A stretch of DNA of 6,834 bases from CATZDY01 sp045599035 (GCA_045599035.1 JAZRVI010000036.1:1-6834), one strand, 5' to 3'. Positions 1 through 6,468 are shown, counted from the stretch's first letter. Notes: generated from the sequence alone by a model not told the origin. Translations and numbers: made by a program.

Positions 1-1
1 T

Positions 2-27
2 GTAGTGATAAATTCACCCTACTTTTT
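2..27 (+). terminator. Possible intrinsic terminator of an upstream gene
   Basis: GTAG (2-5) pairs with CTAC (19-22), and TGA (6-8) with TCA (14-16), leaving a two-base CC bulge and a five-base loop. Five T residues follow at once (23-27). The shape fits a small intrinsic terminator for a + strand gene ending just left of the window, or at one of the stop codons at 3-11. The stem is short and bulged and the window edge cuts the context, so this is tentative. Confidence 0.35.
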
Positions 28-101
28 GATATTTTAGACTTGATTTTTGATGATTTTTATCTCTTGGATAAGTTTTTTGTGGAAAAAACAACTAAAATTT
101 T

Positions 102-144
102 CGTGCCAAACCACCTCGAATTTTGAAAATTGATTTCCGTGCCA
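102..144. repeat. Two copies of CGTGCCA, 36 bp apart, upstream of the promoter
   Basis: The heptamer CGTGCCA occurs at 102-108 and again at 138-144, each after a T-rich stretch and before AT-rich DNA. The second copy also forms an inverted repeat, GCCA (141-144) with TGGC (151-154), ending five bases before the -35 box of the ligase promoter. The position suits a transcription factor site, but the repeat is short and no regulator is encoded in the window. Confidence 0.25.
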
Positions 145-159
145 TTAAATTGGCCTAAC

Positions 160-188
160 TTGACAAATTACAAAAAAAATGCTAACTT
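160..188 (+). promoter_or_regulatory. Sigma-A-type promoter of the ligase-nitroreductase operon
   Basis: A perfect -35 hexamer TTGACA (160-165) is followed by a 17-base spacer and TAACTT (183-188), a weak -10 box that has the extended -10 TG dinucleotide at 180-181. Transcription would begin near 195, giving a leader of about 100 nt before the start codon at 299. An imperfect dyad, GCTAA (181-185) and TTAGC (198-202), overlaps the -10 box and start region and could be an operator. Confidence 0.6.
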
Positions 189-221
189 AAATAAAGATTA
201 GCGTAGGAACTTTGAAGTATC

Positions 222-244
222 AGCAGATAATCAGGCTGCTTTTT
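222..244 (+). promoter_or_regulatory. Leader hairpin 1 with U-tract (attenuator-like)
   Basis: AGCAG (222-226) pairs perfectly with CTGCT (236-240) across a nine-base loop, and a run of five T (240-244) closes the structure. This is the layout of a small intrinsic terminator, about 25-50 nt downstream of the predicted transcription start and upstream of the start codon. The five-pair stem is weak on its own. It may be a partial terminator, part of an attenuator, or chance. Confidence 0.3.
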
Positions 245-251
245 CGTTATT

Positions 252-281
252 TCCGTCCTCGCCCAAAAGAGGACGGATTTT
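252..281 (+). promoter_or_regulatory. Leader hairpin 2, perfect 9-bp stem before the ligase SD
   Basis: TCCGTCCTC (252-260) and GAGGACGGA (269-277) are perfect reverse complements separated by eight bases, followed by TTTT (278-281). The stem lies ten bases upstream of the ligase Shine-Dalgarno sequence. It could act as a terminator or attenuator, a 5' stabilising hairpin, or a binding site. The right arm contains GAGGA, also present in the Shine-Dalgarno at 289-293, so the left arm could in principle pair with either copy. I matched it to no known riboswitch class. Confidence 0.5.
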
Positions 282-287
282 CAATTT

Positions 288-293
288 GGAGGA
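288..293 (+). promoter_or_regulatory. Shine-Dalgarno that sets the ligase start
   Basis: GGAGGA lies five bases before ATG at 299-301. This strong site favours the ATG over the in-frame TTG at 212, whose upstream sequence has only a weak GGA and whose extension would be encoded by the two leader hairpins. Confidence 0.8.
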
Positions 294-298
294 TCACG

Positions 299-1933
299 AT
301 GACTATTACTGAAATTTTAGCTCATAATGCTCTTTTATATGGCAATGAAGTCAGTTTGGTGGAGGTTAACCCCTCCATCCCCCCGGATCGAGCCGTAACC
401 TGGCGGGAGTACGAATTAATCGAAGCCAATCCGGAAGAAAGCTATCGCCGGGAAATGACCTGGCAGGAATTTGATGAAAAAGCCAATCGCTTTGCCAACC
501 TGCTTTTGACCCGGGGCATCAAAAAAGGCGATAAGGTTGCTATTTTGTTAATGAACTGCCTGGAATGGCTGCCCATCTATTTTGGGATTTTAAAAACCGG
601 AGCCTTGGCTGTTCCCATGAATTATCGTTATACCTCAGAAGAAATCAAATACTGTTTGGAACTGTCTGATTCTTCAACATTGATTTTTGGTCCGGAATTT
701 ATTGGCAGAATTGAACAGATTTTTGAACAACTGCCTCAGGTTAAGAACTTCTTTTATGTAGGAGACAATCGTCCTTCTTTTGCCGGAAGTTACGATCATC
801 TGGTTTCCTATTGCTCGGAACAGGCTCCCAAGATTCATCTGGAAGAAGATGACGAAGCTGCCATTTACTTTTCTTCCGGAACCACCGGTTTTCCCAAAGC
901 TATTTTACATAAACATCGGGCTTTGATGGCTTCCTGCAAAACCGAGCAAAAGCACCACGGTCAACAAAGAGACGATGTTTTTGTCTGCATTCCTCCGCTT
1001 TATCACACCGGAGCCAAAATGCACTGGTTTGGCAGCCTGCTTTCCGGTAGCAAAGCTGTTCTCTTAAGAGGAGTAAAGCCGGAATGGATTATTAAAACCG
1101 TTTCTCGGGAAAAAGCAACCATTGTTTGGCTGCTGGTTCCCTGGGTTCAGGATATCCTGGATACCATTGAACGGGGAGAAATCAGGCTGGAAGATTATCA
1201 TCTGGAACAATGGCGGCTGATGCACATTGGAGCCCAACCGGTTCCGCCCAGCCTGATTAAACGCTGGAAAGCTCGCTTCCCCCATCACTTATACGACACT
1301 AACTATGGTTTAAGCGAATCTTTGGGGCCAGGCTGCCTGCATTTGGGAGTAGAAAATATTCACAAGGTTGGATCCATTGGTCAGTCTGGTTATCAATGGG
1401 AATGTGACATAGTAGATGAACAAGGTCGGAGAGTAGCTCAGGGCGAAGTCGGAGAATTAATTGTCAAAGGCCCCGGAGTCATGGTTTGCTATTACAACAA
1501 TCCGGAAGCTACCCAGCAAATCTTAAAGGACGGCTGGCTTTATACCGGAGATATGGCTCTAAAAGATGAAGATGGTTTTATTTTTCTGGTAGATCGCAAA
1601 AAAGATGTAATTATCAGCGGCGGAGAAAATCTCTATCCGGTACAAATTGAAAATTTCTTACGCAACCACAACGCCATTGAAGATGTGGCCGTAATCGGCT
1701 TGCCCGATGACCGTTTGGGAGAAATTTCGGCGGCGATTATTGAAGTAAAGCCCGGCTTTAGCTGTACCGAAGAAGAAATTAATACTTTCTGCCTGGATTT
1801 GCCCCGCTATAAACGGCCTCGCAAAATTATTTTTGCGGAAGTTCCCCGCAACCCCACCGGTAAAATCGAAAAACCGCTTTTGCGAAAAAAATATTGCGGT
1901 CAGCGTCTGGTAGAAGCTCAAATTACCCGCTAA
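299..1933 (+). CDS. AMP-forming acyl-CoA synthetase (class I adenylate-forming ligase)
   Basis: This 544-residue protein should activate a carboxylic acid with ATP to an acyl-adenylate and transfer it to coenzyme A in the cytoplasm. The core motifs of the ANL superfamily are all present in order: the phosphate-binding loop SSGTTGFPKA (192-201), the YGLSE motif (336-340), TGD (416-418), the hinge-region DRKKD (432-436) followed by ISGGENLYP, and PTGK near the C-terminus with the expected catalytic Lys522. Length is normal for FadD-like or aryl-CoA ligases. The acyl substrate cannot be read from the sequence; medium or long fatty acids and aromatic acids are all possible. The N-terminal region carries two similar elements, TWREYELIEANP and TWQEFDEKANRF, about 20 residues apart. 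ATG at 299 is chosen for its GGAGGA site. It is the first gene of an operon with the nitroreductase-family gene 24 bases downstream. Confidence 0.9.
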   Translation: MTITEILAHNALLYGNEVSLVEVNPSIPPDRAVTWREYELIEANPEESYRREMTWQEFDEKANRFANLLLTRGIKKGDKVAILLMNCLEWLPIYFGILKTGALAVPMNYRYTSEEIKYCLELSDSSTLIFGPEFIGRIEQIFEQLPQVKNFFYVGDNRPSFAGSYDHLVSYCSEQAPKIHLEEDDEAAIYFSSGTTGFPKAILHKHRALMASCKTEQKHHGQQRDDVFVCIPPLYHTGAKMHWFGSLLSGSKAVLLRGVKPEWIIKTVSREKATIVWLLVPWVQDILDTIERGEIRLEDYHLEQWRLMHIGAQPVPPSLIKRWKARFPHHLYDTNYGLSESLGPGCLHLGVENIHKVGSIGQSGYQWECDIVDEQGRRVAQGEVGELIVKGPGVMVCYYNNPEATQQILKDGWLYTGDMALKDEDGFIFLVDRKKDVIISGGENLYPVQIENFLRNHNAIEDVAVIGLPDDRLGEISAAIIEVKPGFSCTEEEINTFCLDLPRYKRPRKIIFAEVPRNPTGKIEKPLLRKKYCGQRLVEAQITR

Positions 1934-1957
1934 AACTATTAAAAGGAGGTTGACTTT

Positions 1958-2503
1958 ATGTCTAATCAAGTTCTTAACACCATTAAAAGCCGCTCCAGTA
2001 TTCGGGCTTATACCCAGGAAAAACTGACTGAAGCTCAAATTGCGGCTCTCAAAGAAGCAGCTTTGGCCTCTCCTACGGCCATGAACAAACAAAGCCAGCG
2101 ATATTATTTTATTACCTCACCCGACTTAAAACAGACAATTGAACAGGCCACGGTTCAGGCTTTTGCTCAGGACAAAAATATGAGCCAGCATTTGGCTTCC
2201 CGCCAAAACAAAGTCTTATATGATGCCCCTTTATTTATTGTCATTGCAGTTGAACAGCAAAACCCCTATGGCAAAATTGATGCTGGAATTGCAGTGCAAA
2301 ACCTGGCCTTGGCTGCCAAGTCTCTGGGATTGGATTCGGTAATTTTGGGTCTGCCCGCCGCTGCTTTTGCCCAACAATCCATAAAAGAACAAACCGGATT
2401 TTTACCGGGTTATGAATATGGAGTAGGCATTGCTATTGGCTACAAAGCTATGGACAAGGAACCGCACCAGGTCAACCTGGAACATATTATCGAAATTAAC
2501 TAA
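1958..2503 (+). CDS. Nitroreductase-family FMN-dependent oxidoreductase
   Basis: This 181-residue protein belongs to the nitroreductase superfamily: small cytoplasmic, usually dimeric flavoproteins that use NAD(P)H to reduce nitro compounds, quinones or other acceptors. The N-terminal RSSIRAY signature (12-18) is the usual FMN-phosphate contact. ASPTAMNKQ (37-45) matches the second conserved segment (compare the family's APSAxNxQ). The alanine-rich helix AGIAVQNLALAAKSLGLDS (109-127) and the following glycine-containing loop are also typical. At 181 residues it is at the short end of the family but looks complete. It starts 24 bases after the ligase stop, behind a near-perfect Shine-Dalgarno (AAGGAGGT, 1943-1950; seven-base spacing), so the two are probably co-transcribed. 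Its stop overlaps the comEC stop on the other strand. The physiological substrate is unknown, and a link to the ligase's acyl substrate is only inference. Confidence 0.88.
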   Translation: MSNQVLNTIKSRSSIRAYTQEKLTEAQIAALKEAALASPTAMNKQSQRYYFITSPDLKQTIEQATVQAFAQDKNMSQHLASRQNKVLYDAPLFIVIAVEQQNPYGKIDAGIAVQNLALAAKSLGLDSVILGLPAAAFAQQSIKEQTGFLPGYEYGVGIAIGYKAMDKEPHQVNLEHIIEIN

Positions 2504-4953
2504 AACTGACCACTTGACCCCTGAGAGATCTCAGGGGTCTTGGTTTTAACTGCTTCTACAGAATTTTCTCCATCCAAAATAAGCGTAATTTCTCCCTGCT
2601 GATCAGTTCGATAAACAGCCGTTTTCATTTGCTCCAAGATTTCCAGCACTTCAGGACTGGGATGACCATAATGATTATTCAAGCCACAGGAAATCAGAGC
2701 AACTTGCGGGTTAATTTGCTGCAAGAATTCCGGATCAAAATTGGCACTGCCATGATGAGCCACCTTATAGACTGTAACTCTTGCGGTCAATTCGGCTGCC
2801 AGTCGCCTTTGGCTTTCGCTTCCTATATCTCCACTTAACAGTAAACTTTGCTGACCATAGCTCAACAGTAAAGCCAAAGAAGCTTCATTGGCATCTGAAT
2901 AAATAACTGACTTAGCCGGATTCAAAACTTTTAATTCAACTTGATCTGACAAATTAAGTCTTTCGCCTGCCCAAAGCTCCTGAATCTGGACACCCTTTTG
3001 CTTTAACTGCTCCAAAAGCTGATAATATTCAAACGGAGTTTCCGGATCATCCAGCTCTGAAGGACAAGTCCAGACTTTTCCAATCTTAAAATCCTGGATG
3101 ACTTCCAGTAAACCCGCTGCATGATCCTCATGGCTGTGACTTAAAATCAGATAATCAATTTTGTTAACCCCCTGACCTTTTAAATAATCGCTTACTTGCC
3201 GCCCTGCATAAGAGGAAGCCTGAGCCAAATCCCCATTGCTGCCGCCACAATCCACCAGCAGTTTTTTTCCATCAGGTAATTCCAGAAACAGGCTGTCCCC
3301 CTGCCCCACATCCAGACAATGAACAACTAATTGACCAGAAGGCCAAAGAGTCGGCAAAAACAGCAGAATCCCCAAAAACAGCGGAACCATCCCAATAAAG
3401 CAGCGTTTATTCTTTGCAATAAAGGTGGGATGAGCCAAACTTAAAGGACGATGGGGCAAAATTTTACCCAAAATCCCCAGAAAGAGATACCACGACCCCA
3501 GCCAAAGCAGGCCAGGAGCTGCGACAAAAACATAAAAGCCGGGCAGATTGTTCAAGGTAAGCACCAGGAATTGCAAAATGTCCAGCAAAAAAGCGGTGGA
3601 AACCTGAATTAATTGAGCCAAAGGCAAGCAAACCAACCCAATTAAAGAAGCGATAAAACCCAAAGGAATGATAATTCCAGCCAAAGGAACCGCCAGCATA
3701 TTGCTGACCAAAGCTCCCAAGGTTAGAATGTGAAAATAAATGGCAATCAAGGGCAAGGAAGCCAGTTGAGCGGCCAAAGGAGCTGCAACCCAGACCGAAC
3801 GCCGCTTCAAGCGGGAAAAGAGATGTTTTAGAGGTTGAGTTAAATATAAAAGCCCCCAAGTTGAAACAAAGGATAGCTGAAAGCCCACCGAAAAAAGCTC
3901 CAAAGGCGAAAAAAGCAAAATAATTAAAGCCGCCAAAGCCCAGGAGGTCGGCCAATCCACCAGTCGTCCCTGAGATTTTCCCCATAAAAAAACAAAGGCC
4001 ATCAAGGTTGCCCGAATTACCGGGGGATTCAAACCAGTCATCAGAGCATAAAATACCAAAATCAAAATTATCAGACCATTTTTGGCCTTGCCCTCAAGCT
4101 GCAATAAATTGGCAAAAGCCATAGCCAGCAGCAAAATAAAACCTACATGTAAGCCACTGACACAAAGCAAATGGCAAACCCCAACCTGACTAAAAACTTC
4201 CCGCCATTCTGGATCCAATTCTCCGTCCATTCCCAAAGCCATGCTCTTGAATAAAATGGCCAAATCCGCAGGTAAGGTTTGATCGATAACTTCAACCAAT
4301 CGGGCTTTGCAGGCCAAAGCCCCTTCGAGCCAAAAATACCCCTGCTTATCTTTGAGCAGCTTAATTTCCGGATGGTACATAATTCCGCCAAGACCTTGCC
4401 GCTCCAGATATTGGGCATAATCAAATTCACCCGGATTCCCGGCCTGCTGCGGAAAAGTTAAAAAGCCCCTCACCCGAACTTTTTGTCCATAAGCCAGAAT
4501 CTTTTGATCCGGTTCCGTCAACAAAATAACTCGTCCTTGCCAAGAGCTAATCTGATTGGCCAAGATAAGCTGTTCTATTTGCAAATAATAACGAGTGTTT
4601 TCGGTTCTGATCTCAGGTTCCTGAGCAATAAAACCTTCTATGGTAACATAATGATTATAATATGGCTGATAAATTTCCTGAGGCTTTTCCAAATGAAGCC
4701 CAGCCCAAAAAACTCCCAACAAAAGAAAAAAGAGCAGGTATAAAACTGCCCCTTTTACTTTGGAAAATAAGGCCAAAAACACCATTACCAGAAAAACCAG
4801 AATTAAAGCCAGCCCGATTAATTCCAGAGAAGGCAAATAAAAAGAAGCCAGAACAATGCCCAAGGCATAAGCTACGGTCAAAGCAAGCAGCGGGCGTTCT
4901 TTAAAAAAGAAAATCAACTCAGTTAACGGTAATCGAGTCAGCCAGGGCTTCAT
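2500..4953 (-). CDS. comEC: DNA internalisation competence protein ComEC/Rec2
   Basis: ComEC forms the inner-membrane channel that imports single-stranded DNA during natural transformation. The 817 residues show the full usual architecture: N-terminal membrane helices; an OB-like DUF4131 region (roughly 75-180); the polytopic Competence domain (about 235-500), with CHLLCVSGLHVG (260-271) and NPPVIRATLM; and a C-terminal metallo-beta-lactamase-like domain (about 540-790). The last has DVGQGDS (548-554), the metal-site motif HSHEDH (606-611), SGD with Asp709, and AHHGS with His733-His734. The metal ligands are intact, so the nuclease-like domain may be active. The gene begins inside comEA (35-bp overlap), with a GGAG site upstream of ATG at 4951-4953. 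The last twenty or so residues (TKTPEISQGSSGQF and nearby) are encoded by the convergent terminator hairpin and look like a non-conserved tail. Confidence 0.95.
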   Translation of the reverse strand: MKPWLTRLPLTELIFFFKERPLLALTVAYALGIVLASFYLPSLELIGLALILVFLVMVFLALFSKVKGAVLYLLFFLLLGVFWAGLHLEKPQEIYQPYYNHYVTIEGFIAQEPEIRTENTRYYLQIEQLILANQISSWQGRVILLTEPDQKILAYGQKVRVRGFLTFPQQAGNPGEFDYAQYLERQGLGGIMYHPEIKLLKDKQGYFWLEGALACKARLVEVIDQTLPADLAILFKSMALGMDGELDPEWREVFSQVGVCHLLCVSGLHVGFILLLAMAFANLLQLEGKAKNGLIILILVFYALMTGLNPPVIRATLMAFVFLWGKSQGRLVDWPTSWALAALIILLFSPLELFSVGFQLSFVSTWGLLYLTQPLKHLFSRLKRRSVWVAAPLAAQLASLPLIAIYFHILTLGALVSNMLAVPLAGIIIPLGFIASLIGLVCLPLAQLIQVSTAFLLDILQFLVLTLNNLPGFYVFVAAPGLLWLGSWYLFLGILGKILPHRPLSLAHPTFIAKNKRCFIGMVPLFLGILLFLPTLWPSGQLVVHCLDVGQGDSLFLELPDGKKLLVDCGGSNGDLAQASSYAGRQVSDYLKGQGVNKIDYLILSHSHEDHAAGLLEVIQDFKIGKVWTCPSELDDPETPFEYYQLLEQLKQKGVQIQELWAGERLNLSDQVELKVLNPAKSVIYSDANEASLALLLSYGQQSLLLSGDIGSESQRRLAAELTARVTVYKVAHHGSANFDPEFLQQINPQVALISCGLNNHYGHPSPEVLEILEQMKTAVYRTDQQGEITLILDGENSVEAVKTKTPEISQGSSGQF
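2516..2548 (+). terminator. Strong hairpin terminator between convergent nitroreductase and comEC
   Basis: Positions 2516-2526 and 2529-2539 form a perfect inverted repeat with a GC-rich base (GACCCC/GGGGTC). On the + strand TTGGTTTT follows, a fair U-tract for ending the ligase-nitroreductase transcript thirteen bases after its stop. Outer sequences AAAAC and CCA on the left can also pair with TGGTTTT on the right with a bulge. The whole structure lies inside the last codons of comEC. On the - strand there is no good U-tract, so termination of comEC here is less certain. Confidence 0.8.
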
Positions 4954-5458
4954 ATTTTTTGTCTCCTATTCCGGAAACATTCTTGAGTTCTTCTTTGGCC
5001 AGAAAATTTCCATTGGTTTGCCGATAATTAATAATGCGGGAAGCCAAAGCTTCCCCAATACCGGTTAAGCTTTCCAGCTCCTCCTGACTGGCGGTATTAA
5101 TATTAATTAAACCAGTTGGAGCTGCTTTTGGATCTGCCGTTTTCCAACCGACTTCCGGAATAATAATTTTGGCTTCATCCTCCAGGATTTCTGCCAAATT
5201 AAATTGACTAAGATCCGCCGATTCCTGCAAGCCAGCCAGCTCCAGCAATTCATTTAACCGAGTGCCATAATTTAGCTCATAAACCCCAGAGCTTTGAACC
5301 GCACCAGTTAAATAAACACAAATCTGATCTTCTGACTTCCAATTATTGTCTTCGACAAAAGAATGTTTCCAGCTTGCATAATAATAACCGCTGCCAAACA
5401 GCAAAATAGCCGCCAGCACTAAAAGAGTACCTTGCTGCCGCCGAGATAATTTAAGCAT
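4919..5458 (-). CDS. comEA: Competence protein ComEA, membrane-anchored DNA receptor
   Basis: ComEA binds incoming double-stranded DNA outside the membrane and hands it to the uptake channel. The 179-residue protein has a short basic N-terminus, one transmembrane segment (about 9-29), a SLBB-type domain (about 47-101, with YLTGAVQSSGVYEL), a short linker, and a C-terminal DNA-binding helix-hairpin-helix domain (about 118-179). The latter starts with ININTAS and has two GIG hairpins, in LTGIGEALASRI and VSGIGDKK. This is the standard Gram-positive layout. ATG at 5456-5458 is chosen because AGGTGA lies five bases before it. A GTG at 5465-5467 would add three residues. The 3' end overlaps the start of comEC, and no comEB lies between them. 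Confidence 0.93.
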   Translation of the reverse strand: MLKLSRRQQGTLLVLAAILLFGSGYYYASWKHSFVEDNNWKSEDQICVYLTGAVQSSGVYELNYGTRLNELLELAGLQESADLSQFNLAEILEDEAKIIIPEVGWKTADPKAAPTGLININTASQEELESLTGIGEALASRIINYRQTNGNFLAKEELKNVSGIGDKKYEALADSITVN

Positions 5459-5463
5459 TTGTT

Positions 5464-5469
5464 TCACCT
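5464..5469 (-). promoter_or_regulatory. Shine-Dalgarno that decides the comEA start
   Basis: AGGTGA on the - strand lies five bases upstream of ATG at 5456-5458. The alternative GTG start lies within this site and has only a weak AGG further upstream, so the ATG is preferred. Confidence 0.5.
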
Positions 5470-5507
5470 GCTTTTAACCTGGCCAGAGTTTCGCCAACAA
5501 GCCAGCT

Positions 5508-5525
5508 ATATCCTGTTCAGGACAT
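5508..5525 (-). other. Small hairpin upstream of comEA
   Basis: On the - strand, ATGTCCTG pairs with CAGGATAT around two unpaired A residues, with one G-U pair. A second short pairing, CTGGC with GCCAG (5501-5505 with 5479-5483), follows before the comEA start. These lie in the 112 bases between comEA and the DUF1638 gene. They could form a structured 5' leader of comEA, but no convincing promoter was found there, only a weak TATAGC. Confidence 0.25.
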
Positions 5526-5541
5526 GGAAAAAAGCTGATTT

Positions 5542-5570
5542 TTGTTAAAAAACAAGGTTTTATTTTTTAG
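5542..5570. terminator. AU-rich possible terminator downstream of the DUF1638 gene
   Basis: Just after the DUF1638 stop lie overlapping weak inverted repeats: TTGTT (5542-5546) with AACAA (5551-5555), and AAAAC (5549-5553) with GTTTT (5557-5561). T- or A-runs occur on both sides. The stems are almost entirely A-U pairs, so termination would be weak and read-through into comEA is possible. Confidence 0.25.
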
Positions 5571-6257
5571 CTAACGCTTGTAATTAAGTGGAAATTCCAA
5601 AAAGCAATCAGCCGTAATTTGTTGTCCTTTTTCCAGCAAAACAACTTCTTCCCTGGATTCCCCTTTGACCAAAGCTTCCATTAAAACCGAGTTCCCCTCG
5701 ACTGTATCCAAATTCCAGTTAAAAAATTCGGTAATTTCCTGAGCCTTTTTCAAATATTCTGCATAGGCGGATTCGTCCTTAATCCCCACGGTCTTAATAA
5801 ATAAGCCCCGGTTATATCCGCCATAAATGGCTTTAATCAGTTTTTTGGCTTTCTTTTCCCCATAGGTTTCAAAAAAGCCTCTTGACTCTTCATAAATCTT
5901 TAAGCCGTAATCAATAAAGCCCTGGGTGATGTACAAAGTTCCCGGATTGGAATAAATGTAATCAAGGTGAGTTCGGGTGGAACCCAGAAAAAGCCCTACA
6001 CAATCATGAGCAGTAGGGAAAAGCAGCTCTGTATTAGGAGAATATAAGCCCAACAAAGCCGAGCTGCAGCGGCAATAACCTAAAACAATCCGATCATAGT
6101 CCTGATTTTCCAAAATAGCTTCCTGCAAGGTCTCATGCAGCTTTTCCGGTTCTTCATCCAGAGCAATCTTAAAAAACTCACAGTCTGCAATTTTGTCAAT
6201 TCCCAGATGCAAAAACTCATTCTTAAAAACCTCGCATCCGATAAACTTAATTTTCAT
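5571..6257 (-). CDS. DUF1638-family protein of unknown function
   Basis: This 228-residue soluble protein resembles the DUF1638 family, which occurs in anaerobic bacteria and methanogens and is often found near corrinoid proteins and methyltransferases; its biochemical role is not established to my knowledge. Recognisable segments are the N-terminal IGCEVFKNEF (family-like CEVxxxE, Cys8), IVLGYCRCSSALLGL (57-71, Cys62 and Cys64) and FPTAHDCVGLFLGS (80-93, His84, Asp85, Cys86). The Cys/His/Asp residues could form a metal or cofactor site; that is inference. No signal peptide or membrane segment is seen. ATG at 6255-6257 has AAAGGAG (6269-6275) eleven bases upstream, slightly long spacing. The gene has its own strong promoter and lies between cobT and comEA, all on the - strand. 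The cobT neighbourhood fits a corrinoid-related role but does not prove it. Confidence 0.75.
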   Translation of the reverse strand: MKIKFIGCEVFKNEFLHLGIDKIADCEFFKIALDEEPEKLHETLQEAILENQDYDRIVLGYCRCSSALLGLYSPNTELLFPTAHDCVGLFLGSTRTHLDYIYSNPGTLYITQGFIDYGLKIYEESRGFFETYGEKKAKKLIKAIYGGYNRGLFIKTVGIKDESAYAEYLKKAQEITEFFNWNLDTVEGNSVLMEALVKGESREEVVLLEKGQQITADCFLEFPLNYKR

Positions 6258-6294
6258 GCCCTTAATGCTCCTTTCATCAAGAAAATTTTAGATT

Positions 6295-6324
6295 ATTATA
6301 TCATTTAAGTAAAGAACTTGTCAA
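6295..6324 (-). promoter_or_regulatory. Consensus sigma-A promoter of the DUF1638 gene
   Basis: Read on the - strand, TTGACA (6319-6324) and TATAAT (6295-6300) are both perfect consensus hexamers with an 18-base spacer. Transcription should start near 6288, leaving a leader of about 30 nt with the ribosome binding site. The leader is too short for a typical riboswitch, so regulation, if any, would act at the promoter or upstream of it. Confidence 0.8.
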
Positions 6325-6346
6325 ATTATTAGAAATATTTTTTCAG

Positions 6347-6373
6347 AGCTAAAAAAGTTCAAAAATTTTAGCT
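6347..6373. repeat. 8-bp inverted repeat between cobT and the DUF1638 promoter
   Basis: AGCTAAAA (6347-6354) and TTTTAGCT (6366-6373) are perfect reverse complements around eleven A-rich bases. It lies about 20 bases upstream of the DUF1638 -35 box and downstream of the cobT terminator candidate. It could be an upstream regulatory site or an extra weak terminator. Confidence 0.3.
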
Positions 6374-6393
6374 GATAAATTACACCAGAAACC

Positions 6394-6433
6394 AGAAATT
6401 CGGAAAATCCATTGATGGATTTTCCGAATTTCT
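6394..6433 (-). terminator. Long perfect inverted repeat, probable cobT terminator
   Basis: Positions 6394-6412 and 6415-6433 are perfect reverse complements, nineteen pairs around a TG centre. The repeat begins 35 bases after the cobT stop and lies before the DUF1638 promoter, the right place for a terminator. The U-rich segments (TTTT, TTT) are inside the stem rather than after it, and only TGGTTTC follows, so it is not a textbook rho-independent terminator. A tandem duplicate of ACCAGAA (6384-6390 and 6391-6397) abuts it. Confidence 0.55.
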
Positions 6434-6468
6434 TGAGATCTCTTAAATTTGAGCAAAAAATTCCAAAG

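Noticed and set aside
3..11. Three consecutive in-frame stops TAG TGA TAA at the left edge
   Set aside because: Too little upstream sequence to show that a gene ends here; triplets of this kind occur by chance in AT-rich DNA.
102..144. Repeat spacing of 36 bp suggesting a CRISPR-like array
   Set aside because: Only two 7-bp copies with no longer repeat and no cas genes.
212..298. In-frame TTG start giving the ligase 29 extra residues
   Set aside because: The extension is encoded by the two leader hairpins, has only a weak ribosome binding site and does not resemble the family N-terminus; ATG at 299 has a strong GGAGGA site.
1658..2092. 144-codon open frame on the - strand
   Set aside because: It is antisense to the ligase 3' end and the nitroreductase start, with no ribosome binding site or recognisable motif.
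3464..3985. 173-codon open frame on the - strand, rich in Gly and Phe
   Set aside because: It lies in another frame within the comEC membrane domain; its composition is what frame-shifted reading of hydrophobic codons gives.
6435..6442. GAGATCTC palindrome, also present within the terminator at 2525-2532
   Set aside because: An 8-bp palindrome seen twice in different contexts is compatible with chance.
6258..6468. Possible cobalamin riboswitch near cobT
   Set aside because: No B12-box-like segment or extended structured leader is seen; this gap lies downstream of cobT, and the DUF1638 leader is too short.
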